DNA of 14,283 nt from positions 1-14,283 of the forward strand of contig VSNT01000101.1 in the NCBI GenBank assembly GCA_009774465.1, read 5' to 3'. Within the stretch, counting starts at the first letter, position 1; every line of letters begins with the position of its first letter. A model generated the notes under the pieces. It was not told the DNA's origin. It did not search any database and saw nothing but the letters and a program-made list of their open reading frames with translations. The translations under genes and the position numbers were made by a program. Positions 7,192 to 14,283 of this stretch are shown one piece after another. The stretch is from Lachnospiraceae bacterium (GTDB lineage Bacteria; Bacillota_A; Clostridia; Lachnospirales; Lachnospiraceae).

Positions 7192-8214
7192 TTATCTCTT
7201 TCCAATCTCCGTATCTGACTCCGAAACATTACTGTGTTCCATAATGTACGCCATAATGTCATCAAACTGTGTAAAGGCAAGACCTACATAACTGTCTGCA
7301 CACCCATAATAAATTGCAATTCTTCCACTTGCAGGATCATGAATCGTAGCGCACGGGAAACACACATTAGGTACAAAGCCTCTTTCCTCATACCACTCCT
7401 GTGGAGTAATCAGAAAATTTTCGCACCTGTATTTTACAATGGAGGGATTTTCCAGATCCAGAATAGCTCCTCCTATGGAATAAACATATCCATTACAGGT
7501 ACCGCTTACTCCATGATAAAATAAAAGCCATCCTTCTGAAGTTTCGATAGGTGCTGCTCCGCCACCGATTTTTAAAGACTCCCACCATTCATTGCTCTTT
7601 CCCATTACATGCCTGTGTTTTCCCCAGTAAACCAGATCCGGACTTTCACTGACAAAAATATCTCCAAAAGGCGTATGCCCGCTGTCAGAAGGACGGCTCA
7701 GCATCATAAAATTACCATTAATTTTTCTGGGAAAAAGCACTGCATTTCTGTTAAATGGAAGAAACGGATTTTCAAGCCTTACAAAGGTTTTAAAGTCTGT
7801 CGTCTTTGCCATGCCAATTGCAGCGCCGAAAAAGTCCTGGCACCAGATAATATAGTAAGTATCCTCTACCTTAACCAGCCTTGGATCATAGGCATATCTG
7901 GGCATAAACGGCTTTCCGTCTTCATCCACAAAATTTATTTTATTTTCCTCAAAATCCCAATGAACCGCATCCTTGCTTCTCCCCATGTAAATATAGGGAA
8001 TCCCATTGGTCTGCTCTCCCCTGAATACGCCGATAAATTCATCTTCATATGGTATTACCGCACTGTTAAAAATTCTTGCAACGCCTTTCATTGGATTTCT
8101 TCCTATAATGGGATTTTCCGTATATCTCCAGATGGGAGCATCTTTTATCCCTTCCGGTCCCTCCTGCCAGGGCACGTTTTTAACCTCTGGGGCAATCATT
8201 TTAATCTTACTCAT
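7192..8214 (-). CDS. GH130_2-type beta-1,4-mannooligosaccharide phosphorylase
   Basis: A 340-residue five-bladed beta-propeller glycoside phosphorylase of family GH130. The proton-donor Asp is D110 in AYDPRL. Other family hallmarks are FRGEQ near 64-68, LSRPSD at 172-177, GGGAAPIET near 217-225 and LFYHGV at 231-236. The short N-terminus and these motifs fit subfamily 2, which phosphorolyses beta-1,4-mannooligosaccharides from the non-reducing end, releasing alpha-mannose 1-phosphate (EC 2.4.1.319 type). It is cytoplasmic. A GTG at 8220 could add two residues, but the ATG at 8214 has GAGAGG five bases upstream and is preferred. It lies 32 nt after the other GH130 gene and 4 nt before the CE17-like gene. 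The subfamily is assigned by resemblance; activity on beta-1,4-mannosyl-N-acetylglucosamine is an alternative within GH130 but poorly fits the neighbours. Confidence 0.87.
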   Translation of the reverse strand: MSKIKMIAPEVKNVPWQEGPEGIKDAPIWRYTENPIIGRNPMKGVARIFNSAVIPYEDEFIGVFRGEQTNGIPYIYMGRSKDAVHWDFEENKINFVDEDGKPFMPRYAYDPRLVKVEDTYYIIWCQDFFGAAIGMAKTTDFKTFVRLENPFLPFNRNAVLFPRKINGNFMMLSRPSDSGHTPFGDIFVSESPDLVYWGKHRHVMGKSNEWWESLKIGGGAAPIETSEGWLLFYHGVSGTCNGYVYSIGGAILDLENPSIVKYRCENFLITPQEWYEERGFVPNVCFPCATIHDPASGRIAIYYGCADSYVGLAFTQFDDIMAYIMEHSNVSESDTEIGKR

Positions 8215-8246
8215 ATTCACCTCTCTGCGCTGTCTTTGGCGCCATT

Positions 8247-9428
8247 TTATTTCTCACTATTTTTTAAAAATTCTAAATTCTTTTTGATCAGCTCACATCT
8301 CTGCGCCACACACTCCACGCTTCGCTGAGGATCTTTTGGCGTTTGAAACACATAATCAATTAGCTTTTCCACGGTTGTAACCGCCACATGCATACGGGTA
8401 TCGCTGGCAGCATAATAAATATAAACATCACCGCCGGGCGTTGCTATTGCGCCATTGGTAAATACCACATTGGATACATCCCCCACTCTTTCCCTGCCTC
8501 TGGGCGCGATTAAAAGTCCAGAAGGCTCTGCAATCACTTTGGAAGGATCCTTTAAATCCGTAGCAAATGCATAAATCACGTATCTTAACCCTGCCGCAGT
8601 ATTTCTGACGCCGTGAGCAATGTGTATCCACCCTTTTTCTGTTTTAATGGGAACTGCACCGGCACCATTTTTTGCCTCTGTAATTGTGTGATACTTGCGC
8701 AGGCTGGTCATCTTTTCATCATTGATTACCGCATGGGTAATGTCATCACATAAGCCAAATCCAATGCCACCGCCTGAGCCGGTTTCAATAAAATCATCCA
8801 TCGGCCTTGTGTAAAAAGCATATTTCCCATTTACAAATTCAGGATGAAGAACTACATTTCGCTGCTGCGGAGACTTTAATGTCACTAAATTGGGCAGCCT
8901 CTCCCAGTTTTTTAAATCCTTTGTCCTGACAATGCCTGCCGCCGCTACCGCAGCCGAAAGATCCTTTGCTTTTGTATCTTTGCTCTCAGAACAGAAAATT
9001 CCGTAAATATAGCCATCCTCATGCTTCGTGAGCCGCATGTCATACACATTGGTTTCCTCCGGACAGGTATCCGGAAGCAGAATCGGGTAGTCCCAGAACC
9101 GGAATCCGTCTACGCCATTATCACTCTCCGCCACACCAAAGAAGGACTTTCTATCGTCTCCTTCAATTCTTGCAACAAGATAAAACTTTCCGTTTAATTC
9201 AATGGCTCCTGAATTCATAACCGCATTAATTCCCAGCCTTTTCATAAAGCAGGGATTGGTTTCCGGATTCAAATCATACTGCCATGTAAGAGGTATATGA
9301 TCTCTTGTAAGAACAGGATAAATATATTTCTCATAGATACCATTATAAAAATCCGGATCCACTTTATTTTTTCTTGTAACAAGAGCCTCATATTTTTCCA
9401 GCTCTTTATAATAATTTTCATGTAACAT
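8247..9428 (-). CDS. GH130_1-type 4-O-beta-mannosyl-glucose phosphorylase
   Basis: A 393-residue GH130 phosphorylase with the long N-terminal helix region typical of subfamily 1 (about 60 residues before the propeller). The probable catalytic Asp is D130 in NVYDMRL, at nearly the same position as Asp131 of the Bacteroides fragilis enzyme. Other conserved stretches are LVARIEG at 84-90, VLHPEFVNGKYAFYTRP near 204-220, GSGGGIGFG, and WIHIAHGV. Subfamily 1 splits beta-1,4-mannosyl-glucose with phosphate to mannose 1-phosphate and glucose (EC 2.4.1.281). Its substrate would come from the adjacent epimerase gene, whose stop is 27 nt upstream. The start is an ATG with AGAGG seven bases before it. 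There is no signal sequence, so it acts in the cytoplasm. The C-terminal ~40 residues form a charged helical tail. Confidence 0.9.
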   Translation of the reverse strand: MLHENYYKELEKYEALVTRKNKVDPDFYNGIYEKYIYPVLTRDHIPLTWQYDLNPETNPCFMKRLGINAVMNSGAIELNGKFYLVARIEGDDRKSFFGVAESDNGVDGFRFWDYPILLPDTCPEETNVYDMRLTKHEDGYIYGIFCSESKDTKAKDLSAAVAAAGIVRTKDLKNWERLPNLVTLKSPQQRNVVLHPEFVNGKYAFYTRPMDDFIETGSGGGIGFGLCDDITHAVINDEKMTSLRKYHTITEAKNGAGAVPIKTEKGWIHIAHGVRNTAAGLRYVIYAFATDLKDPSKVIAEPSGLLIAPRGRERVGDVSNVVFTNGAIATPGGDVYIYYAASDTRMHVAVTTVEKLIDYVFQTPKDPQRSVECVAQRCELIKKNLEFLKNSEK

Positions 9429-9455
9429 CTCAAAACCTCTTTCTAAAGGATGGTT

Positions 9456-10628
9456 TCATCTTCCTTTACTTCTTTTTATTACTTCAAAGCACATTCTTCC
9501 ATTATGATAGGGACATTTCCAGGGTTCAACAATTGGACGGTCCGGATAAGGATTTCCCTGCTCATCCACTTCCCAGAACCACTCTGAGTCGTCCCGTTTG
9601 TCAATCACAAAAGTTTTAATAAACTCCCATATCTTTTGGGCTGCCTCAAGATACTCCGGGTGATCCTGATTTTTCTGCCATCCATTCACAAATCCTACAA
9701 CAGCCTCCGCCTGTACCCACCAGATCCTGTGCTCATTGACAACGCCGCTCTCGCATTCATTTGCAACTGATCTTCCGTCAAAAGCCTTTTTATAAATCTG
9801 CGCTGTCAAGTCCTTTGTAACAGGAGTCATTTTATTCACATATTTCTTTTCTCCTAAAATCTCTACCCCTCTGTCTATCAGCCAGGCTGCTTCAATGTCA
9901 TGTCCATAAGAGTGAAGGTCAAGGATGGAATTCATATTGCTGTCAAAAAACACTTCCTGCCGGTGGAGTTTCGGATTGTACACCTTATCTGCAATAGTAT
10001 CCATTATCCACTCAAGCCTTTTTTGAACAGCTGCATTTTTTGATACTCTGTATAATTCCGTGTACGCTTCAAGCACATGAAGCAGGGTATTCATTGTTTT
10101 TTCTGCAATTACGCCATTTTCCGAAAGCTTATCATTTTCAATCTCACAAAACTGCCGGTCAAAGGCTTCTTTATAACCGATCTCATCTCTGCATTTATTT
10201 TCAATGATATCAAATAATTCCATTGCCATAGAAAGCGCTTCTTCTTCCTTTGACGCCTGATAATAGGAGGAGAGCGCGTAAATGGCAAATGCCTGATTGT
10301 AGGTATGCTTTGTGGTATCTTCCGGCTCGCCGTTACATTTCAACGACCAGAATACTCCTCCCTTTTCTTTATCCATGCAGGCTTCCTTCAAAAAAGCAAA
10401 TCCATGCTCCGCTTCTCTTAAAAGGCTCTCTTCGCCCAAAAGCATATATGCGTTAGCAAAAAACCATGTAATCCGGCTGTTCAAAATACAGCTTTTTACT
10501 GCTGTTTTATCAAGCTTCAGATCAAAACTCATAAAGCCATAATATCCGCCATACTCGTCATCCCTCAGCCTTTTCCAGAAGGGAATTAACTTTTCTCTTA
10601 AATGAACATTTATTTCTTCTACCATCAT
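9456..10628 (-). CDS. AGE-family sugar 2-epimerase, probably cellobiose/mannobiose 2-epimerase
   Basis: A 390-residue (alpha/alpha)6-barrel epimerase of the N-acylglucosamine 2-epimerase family. Key residues fall almost exactly where they do in the Ruminococcus albus cellobiose 2-epimerase: Arg52 in NSRITW, N180 and H184 in MNTLLHVLEAY, H243 and E246 in YGHDIEAAWL, WWVQAEA at 303-309, and His375 in KCPYHNGR. In mannan pathways this enzyme epimerises the reducing-end mannose of beta-1,4-mannobiose, giving mannosyl-glucose for the GH130_1 enzyme encoded next. No signal peptide is present. Two adjacent ATG codons exist; the first, at 10628, is nine bases from AGGAG and is preferred. It lies 26 nt after the second permease gene. 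N-acyl-glucosamine epimerase activity is possible but unlikely given the neighbours. Confidence 0.9.
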   Translation of the reverse strand: MMVEEINVHLREKLIPFWKRLRDDEYGGYYGFMSFDLKLDKTAVKSCILNSRITWFFANAYMLLGEESLLREAEHGFAFLKEACMDKEKGGVFWSLKCNGEPEDTTKHTYNQAFAIYALSSYYQASKEEEALSMAMELFDIIENKCRDEIGYKEAFDRQFCEIENDKLSENGVIAEKTMNTLLHVLEAYTELYRVSKNAAVQKRLEWIMDTIADKVYNPKLHRQEVFFDSNMNSILDLHSYGHDIEAAWLIDRGVEILGEKKYVNKMTPVTKDLTAQIYKKAFDGRSVANECESGVVNEHRIWWVQAEAVVGFVNGWQKNQDHPEYLEAAQKIWEFIKTFVIDKRDDSEWFWEVDEQGNPYPDRPIVEPWKCPYHNGRMCFEVIKRSKGR

Positions 10629-10654
10629 TAAACCGCTCTCCTGTAATACCTTAT

Positions 10655-11500
10655 TTAACCCTTAACTGCACCGGAAGTCATTCCGCTGTAAATCTGCTTC
10701 TGGCAAAGAATAAATACGATCAGCGCCGGCAGCAGAGAAATAATAACACCGGCACAAATCAGATTATATTTGCTCCCAAGAGGTCCTACGAAAGTATAAA
10801 GAGAGGTTGCCACCGTAGGAAGCTCTTTCTTATTCTGCAAATACAGATTGGCCGAATAGTATTCGTTATATGTGCCTACCGCCTTTAAAATACATGAGGT
10901 AACAATCGCCGGTTTTAACAATGGAAGCAGAATCTTATAGAATATGGTAAAGTAATTTGCACCGTCCACAATCGCTGATTCATCCACAGAAACAGATATA
11001 TTTTCGAAAAACTGTATGTAAATATAAATCGCAATAACATCCGTGCCACACATCATGATAATATATCCGCCCAGCGAGTTGATAAAATGAAGATTAGTCA
11101 TAATCTCATATACAGCAACCTGCATGGCAACACCGGGAAGCAATGTGGCAAATAAAAACAGATTACGAATCAGTCCATTGCCGGGAAACTTAAATCTGTT
11201 AAGTACATAGGCAAGCTGCGTTCCAACCAAAGTGGATATTACAAGTACACATATCAGGACAATCGTTGAGTTAATAAAGGCCTTCCCCATGTTTGCTCTC
11301 TGAAATGCATCAATAAAATTGCTGAAATTCAGCCAGTTTTCAGGCAATACCATAACATTGGTTGATTGATACTCCGCATCTGTTTTAAAAGCTGTAATCA
11401 CACAGGACACAATAGGGAGTACTGCAATAAATGAAAAGAATACCAGTGAAAAATACTTTAAAAAGATTCCCAAATATTTTAATATTTTCTTATAAGTCAT
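10655..11500 (-). CDS. CUT1 sugar ABC transporter permease, MalG/UgpE type
   Basis: A 281-residue inner-membrane permease with about six hydrophobic segments (first at about 12-37, others near 78-100, 113-135, 143-165, 195-210 and 245-266). The ABC-ATPase contact (EAA) loop is at about 173-196: DESAIVDGANYFTIFYKILLP. The C-terminus, QKQIYSGMTSGAVKG, is typical of MalG-type subunits. It pairs with the MalF-type permease encoded immediately upstream. A GTG directly after that gene's stop could serve as start, but the ATG at 11500 has GGAGG six bases before it and is chosen; the gap is then only three bases, so translation is probably coupled. The family is certain. The substrate, manno- or glucomanno-oligosaccharides, is inferred from the surrounding enzymes. 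Confidence 0.94.
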   Translation of the reverse strand: MTYKKILKYLGIFLKYFSLVFFSFIAVLPIVSCVITAFKTDAEYQSTNVMVLPENWLNFSNFIDAFQRANMGKAFINSTIVLICVLVISTLVGTQLAYVLNRFKFPGNGLIRNLFLFATLLPGVAMQVAVYEIMTNLHFINSLGGYIIMMCGTDVIAIYIYIQFFENISVSVDESAIVDGANYFTIFYKILLPLLKPAIVTSCILKAVGTYNEYYSANLYLQNKKELPTVATSLYTFVGPLGSKYNLICAGVIISLLPALIVFILCQKQIYSGMTSGAVKG

Positions 11501-11503
11501 CAC

Positions 11504-12508
11504 TTACCTCCCTGCCTTTCTTGCCGCATATTTTGCCAGTTTCTTTTCTCTTCTGACAGAAGCGCTTAAATCCTCATCTTCCGCATTCTTAAATACATAC
11601 TTAAAGAAAAGTTTCTGCAGGATCGTCGCTGCAAAAATGATAAGTAAAAGAATTACTGCCATAGCAGAGGCCAATCCCACCTTCTGCTGCGTGTGGGCAA
11701 TCTCATGCATAATAACAAAATATGTTCCTGTACCATTGGCACCGCTTGTAATAACATAAGGCGGTTCAAAAGCACTTAAAGAACCGGTGATGGATAAAAT
11801 AACATTCAGCGTTACAATGGTCTTAATACTTGGCAGAATGATGTAAATAAACTGCTGGAATTTATTTGCTCCATCCAGCATGGCTGCTTCATACAATTCT
11901 GCATCCACTGACATGATCGCACCGATAAAGAGCACCATATTCTGTCCAAAATAACGCCATACGCTTGTAGCAACCAGTGAAATATTATTTATGCTCTGAT
12001 CCTTTAGCCAGTAAGGAAGATTATCCAGCTCGAAACCACACCATTGAAGCACCGTATCAAAAACAAATCCTCTGGTATAGAAAAATTTAAAAATAAAACC
12101 AATTGCAATCCCATTGATCAGGTAGGGAAAGAACATAAAACCTTTAAAGATATTTCCGCCTTTTACTTTAAAACTTAATACCGTTGCAAGGTATAAAGCC
12201 AATGCCAGCTGAACAACCGAACCAACCATATAATATAAGCTGAGTTTTAAAGCTCCAAAGCAGTCCTCCCGCTTAAATACATTGATATAATTATCCCATC
12301 CGACAAATTTTCTTGCGCCTGTATACTTCATTTTCTGAAAACTGAAACCTACCATTTCACCAAATGGAAGGTAGGTAAAGGTAAACAGCAGAAGAAGCGG
12401 AATAATCATAAATGCAATCATCACCAGCATCTGCTGCCCTTTTCTTCCCCGTAGCCATTTGGAAAATGACTTTTTATTTGGATCTAATGTTTGAGTCATT
12501 GCCGCCAT
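11504..12508 (-). CDS. CUT1 sugar ABC transporter permease, MalF/UgpA type
   Basis: A 334-residue inner-membrane permease. The N-terminal ~25 residues are charged and cytoplasmic, followed by TM1 at about 28-48 and further segments near 88-112, 122-143, 176-199, 228-247 and 279-298. The EAA loop that contacts the ATPase is at about 206-227 (YEAAMLDGANKFQQFIYIILP). The basic C-terminal tail (~303-334) is cytoplasmic. The start ATG has AGGAGG six bases before it. It follows the binding-protein gene by 90 nt, a gap that contains a strong stem-loop, and precedes the second permease by three bases. It forms the heterodimeric channel with that permease. No ATPase gene is present here, so a shared MsiK/MalK-like ATPase encoded elsewhere probably energises import. 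Confidence 0.94.
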   Translation of the reverse strand: MAAMTQTLDPNKKSFSKWLRGRKGQQMLVMIAFMIIPLLLLFTFTYLPFGEMVGFSFQKMKYTGARKFVGWDNYINVFKREDCFGALKLSLYYMVGSVVQLALALYLATVLSFKVKGGNIFKGFMFFPYLINGIAIGFIFKFFYTRGFVFDTVLQWCGFELDNLPYWLKDQSINNISLVATSVWRYFGQNMVLFIGAIMSVDAELYEAAMLDGANKFQQFIYIILPSIKTIVTLNVILSITGSLSAFEPPYVITSGANGTGTYFVIMHEIAHTQQKVGLASAMAVILLLIIFAATILQKLFFKYVFKNAEDEDLSASVRREKKLAKYAARKAGR

Positions 12509-12528
12509 ACCTTACCTCCTGAAATTGT

Positions 12529-12556
12529 GGGGCAAAGAGATATTTCCCTTTGCCCC
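12529..12556 (-). promoter_or_regulatory. Intergenic stem-loop between binding-protein and permease genes
   Basis: A perfect 9-bp inverted repeat, GGGGCAAAG (12529-12537) and CTTTGCCCC (12548-12556), whose inner part can extend by two more pairs past a mismatch, leaving a four-base loop. It lies 42 bases after the binding-protein stop and 20 bases before the first permease start, just ahead of that gene's ribosome site. No T-run follows it on the minus strand, so it is not a classical intrinsic terminator. Such hairpins between a sugar-binding-protein gene and its permeases usually protect the upstream mRNA or dampen downstream expression, giving an excess of binding protein. The structure is seen directly; the role is inferred. 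Confidence 0.65.
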
Positions 12557-12598
12557 GGTTGATCATAAATCTGTCAGTCTGTCATAAACCATTTTCCT

Positions 12599-14041
12599 TT
12601 AGTAAAGAACTTCAATTTCAAGCTCATCCTGTGCATCATTCCAGGCCTGTGTCCATTCAGCCATAATATCGTCATAGTTCTTAGCGCCTGTAGCTGCCGC
12701 TTCAACAATCCTCTGAACCTTGATATCGCCGCCTGCATTAAAGGAAAGCTCACTCTCTGCGTTCATTTCATTCATAAAATCTTCTTCCCCTTCAAGTGAG
12801 GTTAAGTTTTTAACTATTTCCACACCATCAAACACAAAAGAAGTAGGAGCTGTCTTTGAAATCGGATATCCGCCTTCAAAATCACACCAGCCGGATTCTT
12901 CAACCAGCCATTTAACAAATACCATTGCTGCCGCCTTATTTTCATCAGACGCATTTACATTAATTCCATAGCAATAGTCAGGACCTGCTGTTGCATACTG
13001 CTTTCCATTTACAGTAATCGGGAAAGGCATATAACCGATATCATCCGGATTGTCGCCTGCAGCTTTCATCTGTGCAATTGCCCATGAGCCAAGAACCATA
13101 CATCCGATCTCTCCATTATTGATCATGCCCTTGCAGCCTTCCCAGTCAGTTGTTGTGTAGTCATCTTCAATCAGACCTTCTGCAACTGCATCATAAAGAA
13201 TTTTATAAAGTGCATATGCTCCTGTTCCATCTCCGTTATCTGCAAAAGGTTCTGCAGTATGTACAAATTTCTGATTAAGCCATGTCTCATCACCTGTTGT
13301 AATTGCGCCAAGGAATGCGTCCCATTGTCCGCCCATAGTCCAGCCTGCCGCATAGTTGGTATATAAGGGAATTGCATCTGTATTTTCCTTAATCTGCTTT
13401 AATGCGGCAATAAACTCATCCGGTGTCTTGGGAAGGGTTGTAATGCCTGCCTCTTCAAATACTTTCTTATTATAAAGAAGCCCCTGTGCATTTCCCATAT
13501 ATCCAATACCATAGCACATGCCATCTGCCTTCCACTGATCTTCAAAATTAATCAGCTCTGCCATTTCCTCCAATGTTCCATAAGGAACAAAGTAAGTGGG
13601 AAGCTCTGCCTGATCAACTGCGGGAATAAACATAACATCTCCCCAGTCACCGGCTGACAAACGAAGCAGGGCATCTTCCTGATAATCTGTAATTCCTTCT
13701 GTCTCAACTGTTATATTAGGATACATTTCATTAAACTTTTCAATCATCGCGGGAATTGTTCCGTCTTCCTCACGGTCTGTTTTGTGATGGATAAACTTAA
13801 TTGTTGTAGTAATATCCTTATAGCTTTCTCCAAGGGTAATGGACGCATAGGTCAAAGCTTCTCCTGATGCTGCCCCTGTATCCTGCTGCTCTGTGTCATC
13901 TGTCTCTGTGGATGCCTCGGTCTGTGTTGTATCAGTGTTGTCTGATGCCGCAGTTGTGTCTGTCTCTTTGCCGCCGCATGCTGCCAAAGACAATGTCATT
14001 GCTGCTGCAAGCGTAAGTGCCAATAGTTTTTTCAGCTTCAT
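12599..14041 (-). CDS. Sugar-binding lipoprotein of a CUT1 ABC transporter
   Basis: A 480-residue extracellular solute-binding protein of the family that binds oligosaccharides (SBP_bac_1 type). It has a lipoprotein signal peptide: KLKK, a hydrophobic core, and the lipobox L19-A20-A21-C22. Next comes an acidic, Thr/Asp/Glu-rich low-complexity linker (~25-62) that probably spaces it from the membrane. The binding domain follows, with features such as KFIHHKTDRE near 82-91, an NEMYPNITVE stretch at about 104-113 and many aromatic residues suited to stacking on sugars. It would capture mannan-derived oligosaccharides and deliver them to the two permeases encoded next. The ribosome site AGGAGG is 11 bases before the ATG, a little far. 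As the first gene after an AT-rich leader, it is likely the first gene of the operon. Family and location are confident; the ligand is inferred. Confidence 0.94.
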   Translation of the reverse strand: MKLKKLLALTLAAAMTLSLAACGGKETDTTAASDNTDTTQTEASTETDDTEQQDTGAASGEALTYASITLGESYKDITTTIKFIHHKTDREEDGTIPAMIEKFNEMYPNITVETEGITDYQEDALLRLSAGDWGDVMFIPAVDQAELPTYFVPYGTLEEMAELINFEDQWKADGMCYGIGYMGNAQGLLYNKKVFEEAGITTLPKTPDEFIAALKQIKENTDAIPLYTNYAAGWTMGGQWDAFLGAITTGDETWLNQKFVHTAEPFADNGDGTGAYALYKILYDAVAEGLIEDDYTTTDWEGCKGMINNGEIGCMVLGSWAIAQMKAAGDNPDDIGYMPFPITVNGKQYATAGPDYCYGINVNASDENKAAAMVFVKWLVEESGWCDFEGGYPISKTAPTSFVFDGVEIVKNLTSLEGEEDFMNEMNAESELSFNAGGDIKVQRIVEAAATGAKNYDDIMAEWTQAWNDAQDELEIEVLY

Positions 14042-14283
14042 AATAACTTAATCCTCCTTTTGATTTTGCAATTTTTAGTTCGCTTTTAATTATTTATTTA
14101 GCTTAATTTAATTATATTTAAGTTTATTTTTAAATCATCACTCTTTCTTGTATTTTTTATCTCATTATTGCTATTTTTATACATTTCTTCTATTTACACA
14201 AATTTTATAATATTTTTTTGTGCATAATGCATATATTTATATCTCTTCTTTTATCTTCTCCAAAATATTAGCTTATTTATAAC
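14042..14283 (-). promoter_or_regulatory. AT-rich leader and probable promoter region of the operon
   Basis: About 240 bp of very AT-rich, apparently non-coding DNA precedes the binding-protein gene. It begins (reading on the minus strand) beyond the window edge. One promoter candidate with correct spacing is TTTGGA (14259-14264), 17 bp, TATAAA (14236-14241), which would imply a leader of roughly 185 nt. The -35 box is poor (3 of 6 matches), and several other TATA-like hexamers occur by composition alone, for example TATAAT within 14100-14120. No riboswitch or small ORF was recognised. The region is a sensible place for the main operon promoter, but the exact position is uncertain. Confidence 0.4.
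14221..14231. promoter_or_regulatory. Short palindrome, possible operator
   Basis: TGCATAATGCA is a perfect inverted repeat (TGCAT/ATGCA) around one central base. It lies just downstream of the best-spaced promoter candidate, where a repressor could block initiation. It is only 11 bp and sits in AT-rich DNA, so chance occurrence is quite possible. Confidence 0.2.

Noticed and set aside
7188..7280. 31-codon N-terminal extension of the CE17-like gene, overlapping the GH130_2 gene
   Set aside because: The overlap is nearly 90 bp within a confident coding region, and the downstream ATG starts the usual SGNH domain four bases after the upstream stop.
7609..8328. A 239-codon open frame on the plus strand
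   Set aside because: It is antisense to the two GH130 genes, resembles no protein family, has low-quality composition and no ribosome site; it is a shadow of the real genes.
12529..12556. Intrinsic terminator after the binding-protein gene
   Set aside because: The stem is strong but is followed by ACAATTTC on the minus strand rather than a T-run, and the permeases need read-through; it is listed as a regulatory stem-loop instead.
1..14283. CRISPR arrays, tRNA or rRNA genes, insertion sequences or prophage genes
   Set aside because: No regularly spaced repeats, RNA gene signatures, transposase motifs or phage-like proteins were seen; the window is fully occupied by a metabolic operon.

Overview
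The window looks like part of a beta-mannan oligosaccharide utilisation operon from a gut-type Firmicute, most likely a motile Lachnospiraceae (Roseburia or Eubacterium-like). This assignment rests on moderately AT-rich coding DNA, very AT-rich intergenic DNA, strong AGGAGG ribosome binding sites, a lipoprotein sugar-binding protein with a CUT1 permease pair, and a gene set closely resembling the large mannan utilisation locus described in Roseburia intestinalis. The species cannot be named from the sequence alone. All eleven genes lie on the minus strand, so transcription runs from the right end of the window to the left.

Layout in transcription order: an AT-rich leader of about 240 bp (14042-14283); a sugar-binding lipoprotein (12599-14041); a strong intergenic stem-loop (12529-12556); two CUT1 permeases (11504-12508 and 10655-11500); an AGE-family, cellobiose 2-epimerase-like enzyme (9456-10628); a GH130_1-type mannosylglucose phosphorylase (8247-9428); a GH130_2-type mannooligosaccharide phosphorylase (7192-8214); a CE17-like acetylesterase (6090-7187); a methyl-accepting chemotaxis protein (4024-6072); a two-domain GH1 glycosidase/mannose-6-phosphate isomerase fusion (1673-3982); a CE2-like acetylesterase (621-1664); and a small cupin (72-500) preceded by a 120 bp gap with promoter-like hexamers. 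Other gaps are 3-90 nt, which supports one main operon. No gene-free stretch exceeds 300 bases.

Proposed joint function (inference from family knowledge): acetylated manno- or glucomanno-oligosaccharides are captured by the lipoprotein and imported by the permeases. CE17 and CE2 remove acetyl groups in the cytoplasm. GH130_2 phosphorolyses longer mannooligosaccharides to mannose 1-phosphate. The epimerase turns mannobiose into mannosylglucose, which GH130_1 splits into mannose 1-phosphate and glucose. The GH1 domain would remove beta-linked glucose or mannose. The isomerase domain would convert mannose 6-phosphate to fructose 6-phosphate. The phosphomannomutase linking the two phosphates, the transporter ATPase, depolymerising mannanases, alpha-galactosidases and a transcriptional regulator are not in this window.

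The least ordinary features are the GH1-isomerase fusion, the chemoreceptor gene embedded among catabolic genes, and the cupin of unknown function at the end.
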